64,000 nt of DNA from positions 62,001-126,000 of the forward strand of contig NZ_RQHS01000005.1 in the NCBI RefSeq assembly GCF_004770895.1, written 5' to 3'. Below are positions 37,238-46,793 of this stretch, piece after piece; position 1 is the stretch's first letter, and each line of letters starts with the position of its first letter. The notes beneath the pieces were generated by a model. It was not told the DNA's origin, ran no database searches, and saw only the letters and a program-made list of their open reading frames with translations. The stretch comes from Leptospira dzoumogneensis (lineage in GTDB: Bacteria > Spirochaetota > Leptospiria > Leptospirales > Leptospiraceae). A program made the position numbers and the translations under genes.

Positions 37238-37387
37238 TTATTTTTTAACCAGTTCTTTCAGGATTTCCTGTTTTTTCTGGTCCTTCTGAAATTCGTTTAA
37301 TACCAGCCACTCACGTTTGATTTGTTTCTCGTTAATACCTTTTGCTTCCGCGTATTTTTTGAGAAGTTTAGCTGTTTTTTGGTTCAT
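37238..37387 (-). CDS. Small basic helical protein (49 residues)
   Basis: An ORF on the minus strand reads MNQKTAKLLKKYAEAKGINE at the N-terminus and ends ILKELVKK before TAA. The composition is very rich in Lys, Glu and Gln, with two likely helices and KREWLVLNEF between them. The codon choice looks like that of neighbouring genes. No strong Shine-Dalgarno is visible (GGTTGGT directly precedes ATG). I do not know the family. It could be a nucleic-acid- or ribosome-associated small protein; that is a guess from charge only. Confidence 0.55.
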   Translation of the reverse strand: MNQKTAKLLKKYAEAKGINEKQIKREWLVLNEFQKDQKKQEILKELVKK

Positions 37388-37477
37388 ACCAACCAAAATC
37401 CGGGTCGTTTCCCCACTGTCAAGTATAGAAGGTCCGCTGGTGCCAGGTTGCCACCGCTGACGCAGGATTATGTCACG

Positions 37478-38419
37478 TCAACATTCTTGGTAAGGACATT
37501 CTGCGCCTTCGGGTTCAACTTCCACAGTTGCATGAGGGATATGAAATTCTTGAGTGATATTGCGGATCTTCTCCTTTAATACCTGAGCTTGAGCGATAGA
37601 AGTTTCCTGAACACCTACATGAAGAGTTAGAACATGATAATCTCCATCCATGGACCAAAGATGAAGATCATGAACCGAACGGACACCTTTCAATTTCAAA
37701 ATACGATTTTCTAATTCTTTCGTATCGATACCTTCCGGAGAAGATTGAAGATGTAAAAGTAGTATCTTTCTTAAATTGCGGAAGGACTGGAATCCCACCC
37801 AAAGAGAGATCGCGATGGATAATGCAGGATCCACCCAGGACCATCCGAATACGATCAAAGCGATACTACCGAAGAATACTGCCACCCATCCCAATACATC
37901 TTCCAAAAGATGAAGGAACGCAGTCTTTGCATTCAGACCGGAACTATTCTTTAATTTAAATAATGCGGCTCCGTTTACGACCACGCCTAAAACGGAAAGT
38001 CCTAACATTCCCCAGCCGTTCGGAGAACCTGGCTCATTCAATTTAGTAACAGCAAAGAATAAGATCCCGAAAGATCCTAAAAATAGAACAAAAGAATTTA
38101 CTAATGCAGCAGAAAGACTTAATCTTCTGTAACCGAATGTGAAGGTCTGGGTCCTTGGTTTTGCAGCGATCTTTTGGAAGATCCAAGCAAGAGCTAAGAA
38201 TCCACTGTCTCCCAGATCATGGAGAGAATCGGAAAGGATTGCCAAACTTTCGAAAAAATATCCGCCTATAAATTCTATCCCTGCAAATCCGAAGTTTAAT
38301 AGAAATGCGAATAAGAATGCGCGGGAGTTTTCGGGCATAGAACTAGAATGAGGATCACCCGAATGGGAATGAGAGTGTCCATGATGATCATCGTGAGAAT
38401 GATGATGATGCCCGTGCAT
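37478..38419 (-). CDS. Cation diffusion facilitator (Zn/Co/Cd exporter)
   Basis: Metal/proton antiporter of the CDF family. The N-terminus is a histidine-rich loop (residues 2-20, His alternating with Asp, Gly and Ser). Six helices follow; the metal site is in helix 2 (ILSDSLHDLGD, HxxxD type) and helix 5 (HLLEDVLGW, HxxxD). The C-terminal cytoplasmic domain ends ATVEVEPEGAECPYQEC. SLHDLGDS places it in the ZitB/CzcD zinc group. Probably monocistronic; it is divergent from the uracil-DNA glycosylase gene. Confidence 0.9.
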   Translation of the reverse strand: MHGHHHHSHDDHHGHSHSHSGDPHSSSMPENSRAFLFAFLLNFGFAGIEFIGGYFFESLAILSDSLHDLGDSGFLALAWIFQKIAAKPRTQTFTFGYRRLSLSAALVNSFVLFLGSFGILFFAVTKLNEPGSPNGWGMLGLSVLGVVVNGAALFKLKNSSGLNAKTAFLHLLEDVLGWVAVFFGSIALIVFGWSWVDPALSIAISLWVGFQSFRNLRKILLLHLQSSPEGIDTKELENRILKLKGVRSVHDLHLWSMDGDYHVLTLHVGVQETSIAQAQVLKEKIRNITQEFHIPHATVEVEPEGAECPYQEC

Positions 38420-38513
38420 GGATCTAAAATAAAGAACATGTGAAAATTCTTCCAGTCACTTTTTTAGAAATTGGTTGCAGGATAACGGGTTCTCTTTATC
38501 GATAAGAGCTGGT

Positions 38514-39125
38514 ATGAGTGAAACTTCAAAAGAACAAGAGCTTGCGATCATCGCAGGAGAAGTTGCTCCTTGCGTTCGATGCAAATTGAGTACGACTCGG
38601 ACCCAAACCGTTTTCGGAGAAGGGAATCCGAACGCAGAAGTCATGTTCATAGGAGAAGGTCCGGGCAAACAAGAGGACCTGACTGGCAGGCCATTCGTAG
38701 GAAAGGCGGGAGAATTATTAACTAGAATTATTGAAAGAGGGATGGGAGTTCCGAGAGACAGTGTCTATATCGCGAACGTAACTAAATGTAGACCAACGGT
38801 AGATCTAAAATTCGAAAAAGACAGACCTCCCGAAGAAGATGAAGTGATCGCATGTTCTCCTTTTTTACTCAGACAAATTTCTATCATACAACCAAAGGTG
38901 ATCATCACCTTAGGAAATCCTTCCACTAGATTCATTCTGAGAACAAAAGAAGGGATTACCAAATTAAGAGGACATTGGGGAGATTTTCACGGGATCCCTG
39001 TGATGCCTACTTATCATCCCAGTTACGTAATCCGTAACGGTGGAGAGAATAGTCCCTTAAAAAGAGATGTCTGGGAAGATATAAAAAAAGTCTTAGAACG
39101 ACTGGATTGGAAACGTCCGGGATAG
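38514..39125 (+). CDS. Family 4 uracil-DNA glycosylase
   Basis: Removes uracil from DNA. Motif 1 is [20 protein letters not shown] (about 47-66) and motif 2 is [12 protein letters not shown]. Four cysteines (Cys20, Cys23, Cys92, Cys114) match the [4Fe-4S] ligands of family 4 enzymes such as the Thermotoga protein. The start ATG 38514 gives the usual short N-terminus before [10 protein letters not shown]; a TTG at 38475 would add 13 residues. The gene has its own promoter region shared with the CDF gene. Confidence 0.9.
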   Translation: MSETSKEQELAIIAGEVAPCVRCKLSTTRTQTVFGEGNPNAEVMFIGEGPGKQEDLTGRPFVGKAGELLTRIIERGMGVPRDSVYIANVTKCRPTVDLKFEKDRPPEEDEVIACSPFLLRQISIIQPKVIITLGNPSTRFILRTKEGITKLRGHWGDFHGIPVMPTYHPSYVIRNGGENSPLKRDVWEDIKKVLERLDWKRPG

Positions 39126-39273
39126 TATAAATAGATCCGATCCTAAGTAAAAAGAAGTCTCTTGTAAATTTGTTTCTTGCAGATGGGAAAACTCGGATCT
39201 AATCTGACCCTCTATTTGTAATCATCGGTATAATCGCCTGATCTTCGAATAGGGAACTTTTCAGGAGAATCGA

Positions 39274-40230
39274 ATGGAAAATTCAACGACTCGCGCCAAA
39301 TTTGACGGGGCCGGCTGGGACCTATTTAAATTATATCTTTTTAATGCTTTGGCTACGATCAGTACCTTAGGCATTTATTCTTTTTGGGCAAGAGTAAGGG
39401 TAGAAAGATATTTAAGACAACATACAGTTTTTTTAGGACAAAGATTCGATTTCCACGCTACCGGTCTGGAAAGATTTATAGGATTTTTAAAAGCTGCTCC
39501 CATCGCGATTATCTTATTTTGTGCGATTAAATTCCCTTTAAAATGGTGGGTATTTTCTGCAGAGCTTGAGCCTCTTTCCAACGTAATTCCTATCTTTCTT
39601 CTTTTATATATACTCGGGCCTTTTATCTTTGTAGGAAGATTAAGATTCCATTTAAGCAGGACCTCCTATAATAATATTAGATTTCATTTCGCGGGAAGAG
39701 TTCTGGAACTTGTTAAAATTTTCCTGGTAGGGCTTCCGCTTACGATCATAACTTTAGGATTTTATTCTCCTTGGTTCACGATCCGTCTGAAAAGATTCCA
39801 AATAGAGAATACATATTACGGTAACGCAGGATTTAAGTTTGATGGAACTGGAGGATCTTTGTTCTGGATCCATCTAAAAGGTTTCCTTCTTCTTTTACCT
39901 ACATTAGGATTTTATGCTTCTTGGTGGCAGGCAAATGTTTATAATTATTATTGGAATCAAACTACCGTAAACGGGATCAGATTTAAGTCCAATTTAAAGG
40001 GAGAAGATATACTTGTTTATACGATTCTCTCTTATATGGCGATCTTGTTCTCTTTAGGTTTGGCATTTCCTTGGATCGCGGTAATCTGGTATAAATTATT
40101 TTACGAAGCTATCTCCTTAGAAGTGGAGCCGGATCTGAGCCAGATCCAGCCTGAATTTGATAAAGGAGCTTCCGCATTGGCAGAAGGATTCGAAAGTTCC
40201 TTGGAAGCCCTCGCGGATATATTCGATTAA
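39274..40230 (+). CDS. DUF898 (YjgN-like) membrane protein
   Basis: A 318-residue membrane protein with about six to eight helices in three repeated units, each introduced by a motif of the form F-x-G-x-G-x-x-L-F (FDGAGWDLF, FDGTGGSLFW) and containing LGIYSFWARVR, LGFYSPWFTIR or LGFYASWWQAN. This is the DUF898/YjgN pattern. Biochemical function is unknown. The following M48 protease gene starts 18 nt downstream, so the two form an operon, as is common for these families. Confidence 0.88.
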   Translation: MENSTTRAKFDGAGWDLFKLYLFNALATISTLGIYSFWARVRVERYLRQHTVFLGQRFDFHATGLERFIGFLKAAPIAIILFCAIKFPLKWWVFSAELEPLSNVIPIFLLLYILGPFIFVGRLRFHLSRTSYNNIRFHFAGRVLELVKIFLVGLPLTIITLGFYSPWFTIRLKRFQIENTYYGNAGFKFDGTGGSLFWIHLKGFLLLLPTLGFYASWWQANVYNYYWNQTTVNGIRFKSNLKGEDILVYTILSYMAILFSLGLAFPWIAVIWYKLFYEAISLEVEPDLSQIQPEFDKGASALAEGFESSLEALADIFD

Positions 40231-40248
40231 TTCCAGTCCAATATACAC

Positions 40249-41424
40249 ATGAAAGATAAACTATACGATGGAAAAACCGCTATTCCTTTTGAAGGAGATC
40301 TTGTTCCGGAGAAAGACAGACTAATCTTTCTTTCGGAGCAGAAGTCCTTTAGTTTCCAATATTCTGATATTCTAAATCTAGATCCCGTAGGCAGAGAATT
40401 CAGATTAGAGATCCGGAATCCGGAAAATCCTGCGTATAGTTTCATGATAGTATTCTATTCAAAAGAGAGTTATAGTTCTGTTCTTGCGGGTAGAAAGTCC
40501 CAGAATAAATTCCCTCTTTTGGATTTATGGCAGAATACCAACTTCGCCCTTAAGTTAGGTGCCTTGGCGTTGACTGCATTTTTAGCTTTTTCCGTCTATA
40601 ATGCAGGACTTTCTTATGCGTACTTTTTCGTTCCAACGAGCTACGATAAAAAACAATCGGAGGTAATGTCCGGATGGGTCCGAGATTATTTTTCTGAATG
40701 TTCTTCTCCTTCTTTAAAATCTACAATGAAGAAGATCAGCAAAAAGCTGAAGGATGCGGACGATCCTTTTGATTACGATATTATTGTGATCGATGACGAG
40801 GTGTTTAATGCGTTTGCTATGCCTGGCGGGACCATAGTAGTCTTTACCGAGTTATTAAAAAAGACCGAAACTCCTGAAGAACTTGCGGGAGTATTGGCTC
40901 ATGAGATGGCCCATATCCATAAAAGGCATGGGGTTCGCAGGCAAATCCGTTCCGCCGGAAATGTAGTTTTATTATCTTTAGGGATCGGTTCCGGTTTCGA
41001 AGGAGTGGACATGTTGGAAAACATGGATTCTCTTTACGAGGTCTTAAGCGTTACCATCTACGACCAAAAATTTTCCAGAGAATACGAATCGGAAGCGGAC
41101 GAGATCGCTTTGGAAAAATTAAAAAAATCGAATCTAACCGGAGAAGGGTTTTTAAACTTCTTTAAAAGGATCCAAGAAGAATACGAGGTTCCTCAGCAAG
41201 AAGAAGGCGAAGAGTCTGCGGGCGACGGTGCAGTAAAAATCCCTGATTTTTTAAGTTCTCATCCTGCCACGGAGGACAGGATAGAATATGTGAAAAATAT
41301 CATTTCTCATCCGAATTACCCTAAAGGAAAATTAGGAATTTCTAATAAGGAATGGAATCGTATTAAAGAACTTTGTTCTCCTGTGAAACCCAGAAAAGAA
41401 TTTAAGAACCCTCTGGGTTTGTAG
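40249..41424 (+). CDS. M48-family zinc metallopeptidase
   Basis: Membrane-anchored protease. The zinc motif HEMAH lies at His218-His222 (in LAHEMAHIHKRH), with the third ligand Glu in YESEADEIA. One clear membrane helix is at about 100-122, before the catalytic domain. The ~95-residue N-terminal domain is cytoplasmic in the simplest topology and lacks a known motif. SSHPATEDRI near the end is typical of BepA/LoiP-like M48 proteins. It is co-transcribed with the DUF898 gene. The role is probably envelope protein quality control; that is inferred from the family. Confidence 0.88.
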   Translation: MKDKLYDGKTAIPFEGDLVPEKDRLIFLSEQKSFSFQYSDILNLDPVGREFRLEIRNPENPAYSFMIVFYSKESYSSVLAGRKSQNKFPLLDLWQNTNFALKLGALALTAFLAFSVYNAGLSYAYFFVPTSYDKKQSEVMSGWVRDYFSECSSPSLKSTMKKISKKLKDADDPFDYDIIVIDDEVFNAFAMPGGTIVVFTELLKKTETPEELAGVLAHEMAHIHKRHGVRRQIRSAGNVVLLSLGIGSGFEGVDMLENMDSLYEVLSVTIYDQKFSREYESEADEIALEKLKKSNLTGEGFLNFFKRIQEEYEVPQQEEGEESAGDGAVKIPDFLSSHPATEDRIEYVKNIISHPNYPKGKLGISNKEWNRIKELCSPVKPRKEFKNPLGL

Positions 41425-41453
41425 CCCGTTCCGAGCGAAGCGAGGAGCCGCCC

Positions 41454-42380
41454 TTATTCCCCTTTTTTCTTAGCCAACCAATCTGCGATCTTTTGGTAGA
41501 TATCGGAAGGCGCGGACTCATGTGCGAATAAGGAAAGGTGATCGTAATCTATCTTTCCACCGTTATCGCGTCCAGCTTCTAAGAACTGAGTGAATCCTCT
41601 TTTTCTGCGATACACCGGATGAATAGATTCGGAAGTAGAGATATTGTCTAACTTACCTGCAACAAATAGAGTAGGGAAGTCCATCAGCTCGAAGTCCACC
41701 CAAACTTTCGGATTTTCTTCTAAGGAAGGAAGATAATTCCATAATGTTTGGTAAAGATATAAAGTTGTAGGATTGTCTTCGTCCAAAGAGATAAATCTAG
41801 AACAGAAACTATCCTTATTCTTGCAAGAATTGGAAAGATCAGTCCCGAATCGTTTCTCTTTTTTCATATCATCTATGAAACTATCATTGTACTTATAATC
41901 CATTCCGGTCCCTAAAAAGAAAACCTTAGAGATTGCAGGATCTTTTTTGGATCGGATATAATGAAGGATCGCTTGGCCTCCTACGGAGACTCCGCCCAAA
42001 ATATAATCCTTACGATTGCTTAAGCCTTGGACTTGAGAGACTGCTTGAGGGATCAGCTTTTCTCCCACTTCTTTCAGATCTAATCCTGGATATACTTCGA
42101 AATGTAATAGGAATACTGAGAAGCCGTTCCCGCTTAATACTCCGATAAGACCGTTATAATCCCCAAGATACAAAGACTTTTTGTTCACAAGGATCGGATC
42201 CAAAAGTAGAACAGGCGGATAATCGGAGCTATGTTTTAAAAAATTTGTGAGATATACGTTAGATGCAATATTTGCAGTCTGATTTTTAAATGCTTCTTCC
42301 GTGATCACTGCATATCGAGTGCAGGAGAAAAACAGAAAAGTGGAAAATAAGAAAAGTATGATTTTATTTTTGAATTTCAT
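41454..42380 (-). CDS. Lipoprotein with alpha/beta-hydrolase fold
   Basis: Signal peptide and lipobox FFSC (Cys20). The nucleophile elbow is GGVSVGG with Ser132. A likely acid lies in LFVAGKLDNIST and a His in YDHLSLFAHE, giving a Ser-Asp-His triad in the right order. The fold resembles PhaC/AB-hydrolase proteins (PPVLLLDPILVNKKSLY near the start). The substrate is unknown; esterase, lipase or thioesterase are possible. It starts 14 nt after the stop of another lipoprotein hydrolase on the same strand. Confidence 0.75.
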   Translation of the reverse strand: MKFKNKIILFLFSTFLFFSCTRYAVITEEAFKNQTANIASNVYLTNFLKHSSDYPPVLLLDPILVNKKSLYLGDYNGLIGVLSGNGFSVFLLHFEVYPGLDLKEVGEKLIPQAVSQVQGLSNRKDYILGGVSVGGQAILHYIRSKKDPAISKVFFLGTGMDYKYNDSFIDDMKKEKRFGTDLSNSCKNKDSFCSRFISLDEDNPTTLYLYQTLWNYLPSLEENPKVWVDFELMDFPTLFVAGKLDNISTSESIHPVYRRKRGFTQFLEAGRDNGGKIDYDHLSLFAHESAPSDIYQKIADWLAKKKGE

Positions 42381-42394
42381 TTTATGATCCGGAA

Positions 42395-43459
42395 TTAATT
42401 TCTTTTGTTTAACCAGTGGATGATCGTTGGAAATACTTCGTCATCCGCCTTCTTTCCTACTACTAGGTCAGTGTGACCATAGTCTTCCGAAAAACCTTTT
42501 CCTTTAGAAAGTACGAATAAGGTTTTATCTGCAGAGCCTAATTGATCGTAAACATATCTGAGAGAATATGTGAATCCTAATTTGTCTCTTCGGCCTGCGA
42601 CTAATAGAACCGGGATCTTGATATTTCCGAAAGCTTGTGAGTAGATCAGCTTTCCGTCTTCGGAACGGAATTGTCCTGTTTCAACGATCTTATCCATCTG
42701 TCTTGCTTCTCTTTTGGAAACTGTAGCAATGGAGTCGGTAAATATCCCGGAAACAATTTTAGGCTCTATATTTGGTGCGTGCCAGAATACTTCTTCGAAA
42801 CTTCTTTTAGGAAAGATAGGCAGCCCTGTTCCTCCTCTGACCCCAGACCAAGTTTCTGTAGGAACTGCAGGCCATAAATTTAACGCCCAAGTAAAACTGG
42901 ACCATAATTTTAAAGCATCAGATGGAGGATCCATGATTGCAGGAGAACCGATCGCTACAAAGTTAGCTACTCTGTTCTCACCTAAACTTCCGAGTCTTGC
43001 GTATTGGATCATTCCTCCCATACTATGACCGATCCAGTTCACTTTTTCTTTGCCGGTGGTTTTGAGAACATATTGGATCGCAGCGTCCGCATCTTGTTTT
43101 ATATAATCATCGATGGAATAATCAAAAGTTTTATCCCCCCAGAATAAAGAAGGAGATCCTGCTTCTTGTTTTCCTCTTAACTCTAAAAGCCAAACATCGT
43201 ATCCTTCTTTTTGAAGATTTGCTACGATGGATGACTTTTCATTGATCTTAAGATAGATTCGATTCGCTATGAATCCGTGACACAGTATCACAGGATATTT
43301 TTTATTAGCGGTTCCTTGCAGAGGAGGAAAATGTTCCAGAGTGATGTCCCAGCCATCGGAGGTTTTAGGGTGAAGTATCTCACCTTTTAACGCGATATTC
43401 GCGGAACAAGAAACGATTAAAGGTACGCATACGAAGAATGCGGAAAGAAAACGAAGCAT
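42395..43459 (-). CDS. Lipoprotein with alpha/beta-hydrolase (lipase-like) fold
   Basis: Lipobox LIVSC (Cys18). It has the oxyanion motif CHGF (about 60-63), the elbow NWIGHSMGG with Ser146, an Asp in VLLVAGRRDKLG, and a His in DYGHTDLVVGKK: a complete triad. The order and the LLELRGK strand resemble the gastric-lipase/lysosomal-acid-lipase branch of AB-hydrolases. It is probably located on the outer membrane or its periplasmic face. Tandem with the downstream hydrolase, which is clearly diverged. Confidence 0.82.
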   Translation of the reverse strand: MLRFLSAFFVCVPLIVSCSANIALKGEILHPKTSDGWDITLEHFPPLQGTANKKYPVILCHGFIANRIYLKINEKSSIVANLQKEGYDVWLLELRGKQEAGSPSLFWGDKTFDYSIDDYIKQDADAAIQYVLKTTGKEKVNWIGHSMGGMIQYARLGSLGENRVANFVAIGSPAIMDPPSDALKLWSSFTWALNLWPAVPTETWSGVRGGTGLPIFPKRSFEEVFWHAPNIEPKIVSGIFTDSIATVSKREARQMDKIVETGQFRSEDGKLIYSQAFGNIKIPVLLVAGRRDKLGFTYSLRYVYDQLGSADKTLFVLSKGKGFSEDYGHTDLVVGKKADDEVFPTIIHWLNKRN

Positions 43460-43537
43460 ACCCGCGATCCTCCTCCTTGCCGAAATGGAATCAAGGAAAA
43501 TTCAAAACTAAATTTGAAGTAAAGAACGATGTTCGTA

Positions 43538-44257
43538 TTATCCGATATGGAGAAAATCTAGAAAGGAGTCCACCGACTTCTTCACGGTTGGAAAAAATCG
43601 GATCTTATGAAGTAGCGGATTCCACCAGCCGGTCGTAATACAAAAATATGTATCGTACGGAGCCGTATGATGTATTTTATGATGCTCAGGAGAAAGTATC
43701 CAACGCTTTTTTTGCATGTATTTGATGAGTTTGTTCGGTTCGTCTTGGTGTGCCCATTTATGGATTTGATTAGTGAAGAAGATCCCGACTAGAACAAGTA
43801 TCCAAAATGTTCTGGCCCAAGGAACATCCCCGTTTTCCAACGGAGCAAAAAAGCAATATAGAAGAATGGGAAGTGACACTAGACAATTATTCCCGTTAGT
43901 CTCCACAAAATCATGCCGAGTGATACCTTTAGGGTCTACATGATGGTCCCTAAAAGGAAAAATAAAAGCAGGTCCGATATAAGGAGTGAATTCGTTCCCG
44001 AAACTATCTCCTAAAAAATGAACAAAGCCGGAAAGAAAGTCGGCGGTAATATAAGCTAAGAATAAGAGAGCTACAAGTTCAGCTAAGAAAATCCAGGGAG
44101 AATCCCGGAGGGCCGGCGAGAATAACGCTCCGAACTCATACAGACATAGTCCGGCAAAAAGTAAGAATAAAAGTATACTTAGAACTTCCACTAGCCTATG
44201 GAACTTAAAGGGAGAGGGGAATAAAATTTTCAGGAAGTTCATAGTTCTTATATACAT
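43538..44257 (-). CDS. carF: CarF/TMEM189 (Kua)-type desaturase, probable plasmanylethanolamine desaturase
   Basis: A 239-residue membrane protein with about four helices and all the histidine motifs of the CarF/TMEM189 family: DFLSGFVH (73-80), RDHHVDP (103-109), TRHDFVETNG (113-122), NQIHKWAH (163-170), and SPEHHKIHH (189-197) followed by TYFCITTGWWN. Family members introduce the vinyl-ether double bond of plasmalogens in an O2-dependent reaction. Start uncertain: ATG 44257 or 44242, neither with a good ribosome-binding site. Aerobic Leptospira would have oxygen, but whether it makes ether lipids is not shown here. Confidence 0.85.
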   Translation of the reverse strand: MYIRTMNFLKILFPSPFKFHRLVEVLSILLFLLFAGLCLYEFGALFSPALRDSPWIFLAELVALLFLAYITADFLSGFVHFLGDSFGNEFTPYIGPAFIFPFRDHHVDPKGITRHDFVETNGNNCLVSLPILLYCFFAPLENGDVPWARTFWILVLVGIFFTNQIHKWAHQDEPNKLIKYMQKKRWILSPEHHKIHHTAPYDTYFCITTGWWNPLLHKIRFFPTVKKSVDSFLDFLHIG

Positions 44258-44411
44258 CTCGAAACCGATACATAAGAGATAGATCGGTCAAGAATTTAGA
44301 TATTTCGGATTAACGGAATGTTCTCGCGCCCTTGAATTTTATTCGGATTTTTAAATCCCGCTTTTCAATCCCGCATAAGAAATTCTTATTTGAAAGTCCA
44401 CAGCATTAAGA

Positions 44412-46793
44412 ATGAATCTACAACGTCTTAAAAGATCGATTTATCCTCCATTATCCGCCGACCCCGAAAAAGACGTTTCGATCAAACTTCTTTACGGTCT
44501 GATGTATGTCACCTTTACGGTTGCGGTCTTATATCGGATCATTCATCCTATAATTTCTGAAAAACCTAAGAACGCTTATTATTCTTTCTATCTAATTCCT
44601 ACTGCAGTGATCTTATGCCACATTCTCGCAAAATCGGGAAGGATAAAACTAGGCGCACATATCATGATCTTCTTACAATGGCTGGCACTTTGTATCGTGT
44701 CTTTGAGAGAAGGTGGAGTCTACGCTACATCATTCTCTCAATTTATGATCATTATAGTGCTGGCCTCTTTGATCTTGGGGCAGGTTGGATCCTTATTCTA
44801 TGCGCTTCTTTCCTTTTTTGTGGGGCTCTTGAGCATATATCTAAAATCGAAAGGAATGATACCTGCTCCGAGTTATCCTGCGGGAGAATGGTCCGCGTTT
44901 ATAGGAAATTCCGTAGGCTTTTTTATGTCCTGGATACTGATGAAATTCGGTTTATCAGGATTATCTAAAATACGAGAAGAATTATCCAGAGCACAGATCG
45001 ACGCAAAGTTAGGTGCAATCATTCTGAATTTGGAAACCAAGGAAATAACCTTATCCAAAGAATACAGGATCATGTTGGGAGATAAAACCGCTAAAGGGTC
45101 CACGACTATCTTTATGGACCAATTTTTAGAACAATATGTAGAAGGAGAAGATAAACAAAGAATACCCGTTATCCTCGCTGAAGGAGCAAGACATTTCAAC
45201 GATCCTTCTTATTCCACTGAGTTCGTTTTTAGGGCGAAGGGGGACGATGGAAAAACCAGGTATATTTTAGCCAAAGGTAAATATAAAGATTCCATAATGG
45301 CTTATGGAACAGGACAGGATATCACTGAAAAACATATAGCGGGCGAGGAGATCAAAGCCAGTCAGGAATTATTTTCTAAGGTATTCAAATTAAGCCCTTA
45401 TGCAACTTCCATTTCCAATTTCGATGACGGAAGATATGTGGATATCAATGATGGATTTACCGAGTTACTTGGTTATACAAGAGAAGACGTGATCGGCCGG
45501 ACTAGTGTAGAGTTAGGCATTTGGTTAGATGCGGCTGAAAGAGAACATTTTAAGGAAAAGATCAAAAAAGACGGATTCTTATATAATGAAGAAGTAACTT
45601 TCAGAGCGAAAGACGGGCGTATGATCCAGGTGGAATTTTCCACTAGATTCGCGATGATCGACGGAGAAACACGTATGATCAATATGGTGAAAGATATTTC
45701 TTCCAAAAAAGAAGCGGCTGAATTAAGGATCTTGAATAACGAGATCTCCGCTCAGAACGAATTGATCGCAAAACAAAAAGCGGAATTAGAATCCACACTT
45801 GATTATCTTCAAAAGACACAAAACCAACTGATACTTTCGGAAAAGATGGCTTCTCTTGGACAGTTGGTCGCGGGGATTGCGCATGAGATCAATAATCCGA
45901 TCGGAGTGATCCGAGCCGCAAACGAGTCCGTCAAAAGCCATTTTGATCGCGTATTGGATAGAATGCAGGAAGCGGCTTCCGTATTAGAAAATTTAGGCAG
46001 CGAAGCTAAGATTGAATTCCAAACTTTATTAAAGAAAGGAAGAGCCTACCAAGAAATTATCCCTCCTAAAGAGGTAAGAGCTAAAACTAAAATTTTAGAA
46101 TCTAGATTAAAGGAACTTGAGATTTTCGAAGCTAGAAATTTAGCGGAAGGTTTAATTGAAGCTGGATTAGAAACGGCGTTAGAGGATTTCCCGAAATTAT
46201 TTATGGGAGAAAAGATCCAACAAGTGATCCAATATGCCTTGGATGAGATCCAGGCAAGCAGAAGTTCCAAATTAGTGGATATGTCCGTGGACAGAACTTC
46301 TAAGATCGTATATGCACTTAAAAATTTCTCCCATTTTAGTAACGGTGGGCCTAAAGCTCCCGTAGATATAAGGGAAAGTATAGATACGGTCCTTACGATC
46401 TACCAAAACCAATTGAAGTCCGGCATTGAGATCATAAAAGAATACGAGGTGGGAACTCCGATCGTTCCGGGATATTCGGATGATCTATTGCATGTATGGA
46501 CCAACCTGATCTATAATGCTGCCCAAGCAATGGGCTTCAAAGGAATTCTAAAAATAAACGTAGGTAATAGGGAAAAAGACAAGATCTGCGTTAAGATTTC
46601 GGATAACGGGCCCGGTATTCCGGAATCGATACAAGAAAGGATTTTCGAACCGTTCTTTACGACCAAAGCCCCCGGAGAAGGTTCCGGACTTGGGTTGGAC
46701 ATAGTAAAACGTATCGTGGAAAACCACGGTGGAACTATAGGATTCGAAACTTCTTCCGATGGTACCGCGTTTTTAGTGATCCTGCCTCAGTGA
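44412..46793 (+). CDS. Membrane sensor histidine kinase with two PAS-like domains
   Basis: The first ~185 residues hold about six helices, a sensor module without a large external domain. PAS-like regions follow at about 195-305 and 315-430 (the second begins ELFSKVFKLSPYATS), then a coiled linker and the phosphoacceptor His491 in ASLGQLVAGIAHEINNPIG. Unusually, ~150 residues separate this His from LVDMSVDRTSKIVYALKNFSHF-like sequence before the ATPase domain. N box VWTNLIYNAAQAM, G1 SDNGPGIP and G2 GSGLGLDIV are intact. No receiver domain and no adjacent response regulator: an orphan kinase. Confidence 0.88.
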   Translation: MNLQRLKRSIYPPLSADPEKDVSIKLLYGLMYVTFTVAVLYRIIHPIISEKPKNAYYSFYLIPTAVILCHILAKSGRIKLGAHIMIFLQWLALCIVSLREGGVYATSFSQFMIIIVLASLILGQVGSLFYALLSFFVGLLSIYLKSKGMIPAPSYPAGEWSAFIGNSVGFFMSWILMKFGLSGLSKIREELSRAQIDAKLGAIILNLETKEITLSKEYRIMLGDKTAKGSTTIFMDQFLEQYVEGEDKQRIPVILAEGARHFNDPSYSTEFVFRAKGDDGKTRYILAKGKYKDSIMAYGTGQDITEKHIAGEEIKASQELFSKVFKLSPYATSISNFDDGRYVDINDGFTELLGYTREDVIGRTSVELGIWLDAAEREHFKEKIKKDGFLYNEEVTFRAKDGRMIQVEFSTRFAMIDGETRMINMVKDISSKKEAAELRILNNEISAQNELIAKQKAELESTLDYLQKTQNQLILSEKMASLGQLVAGIAHEINNPIGVIRAANESVKSHFDRVLDRMQEAASVLENLGSEAKIEFQTLLKKGRAYQEIIPPKEVRAKTKILESRLKELEIFEARNLAEGLIEAGLETALEDFPKLFMGEKIQQVIQYALDEIQASRSSKLVDMSVDRTSKIVYALKNFSHFSNGGPKAPVDIRESIDTVLTIYQNQLKSGIEIIKEYEVGTPIVPGYSDDLLHVWTNLIYNAAQAMGFKGILKINVGNREKDKICVKISDNGPGIPESIQERIFEPFFTTKAPGEGSGLGLDIVKRIVENHGGTIGFETSSDGTAFLVILPQ

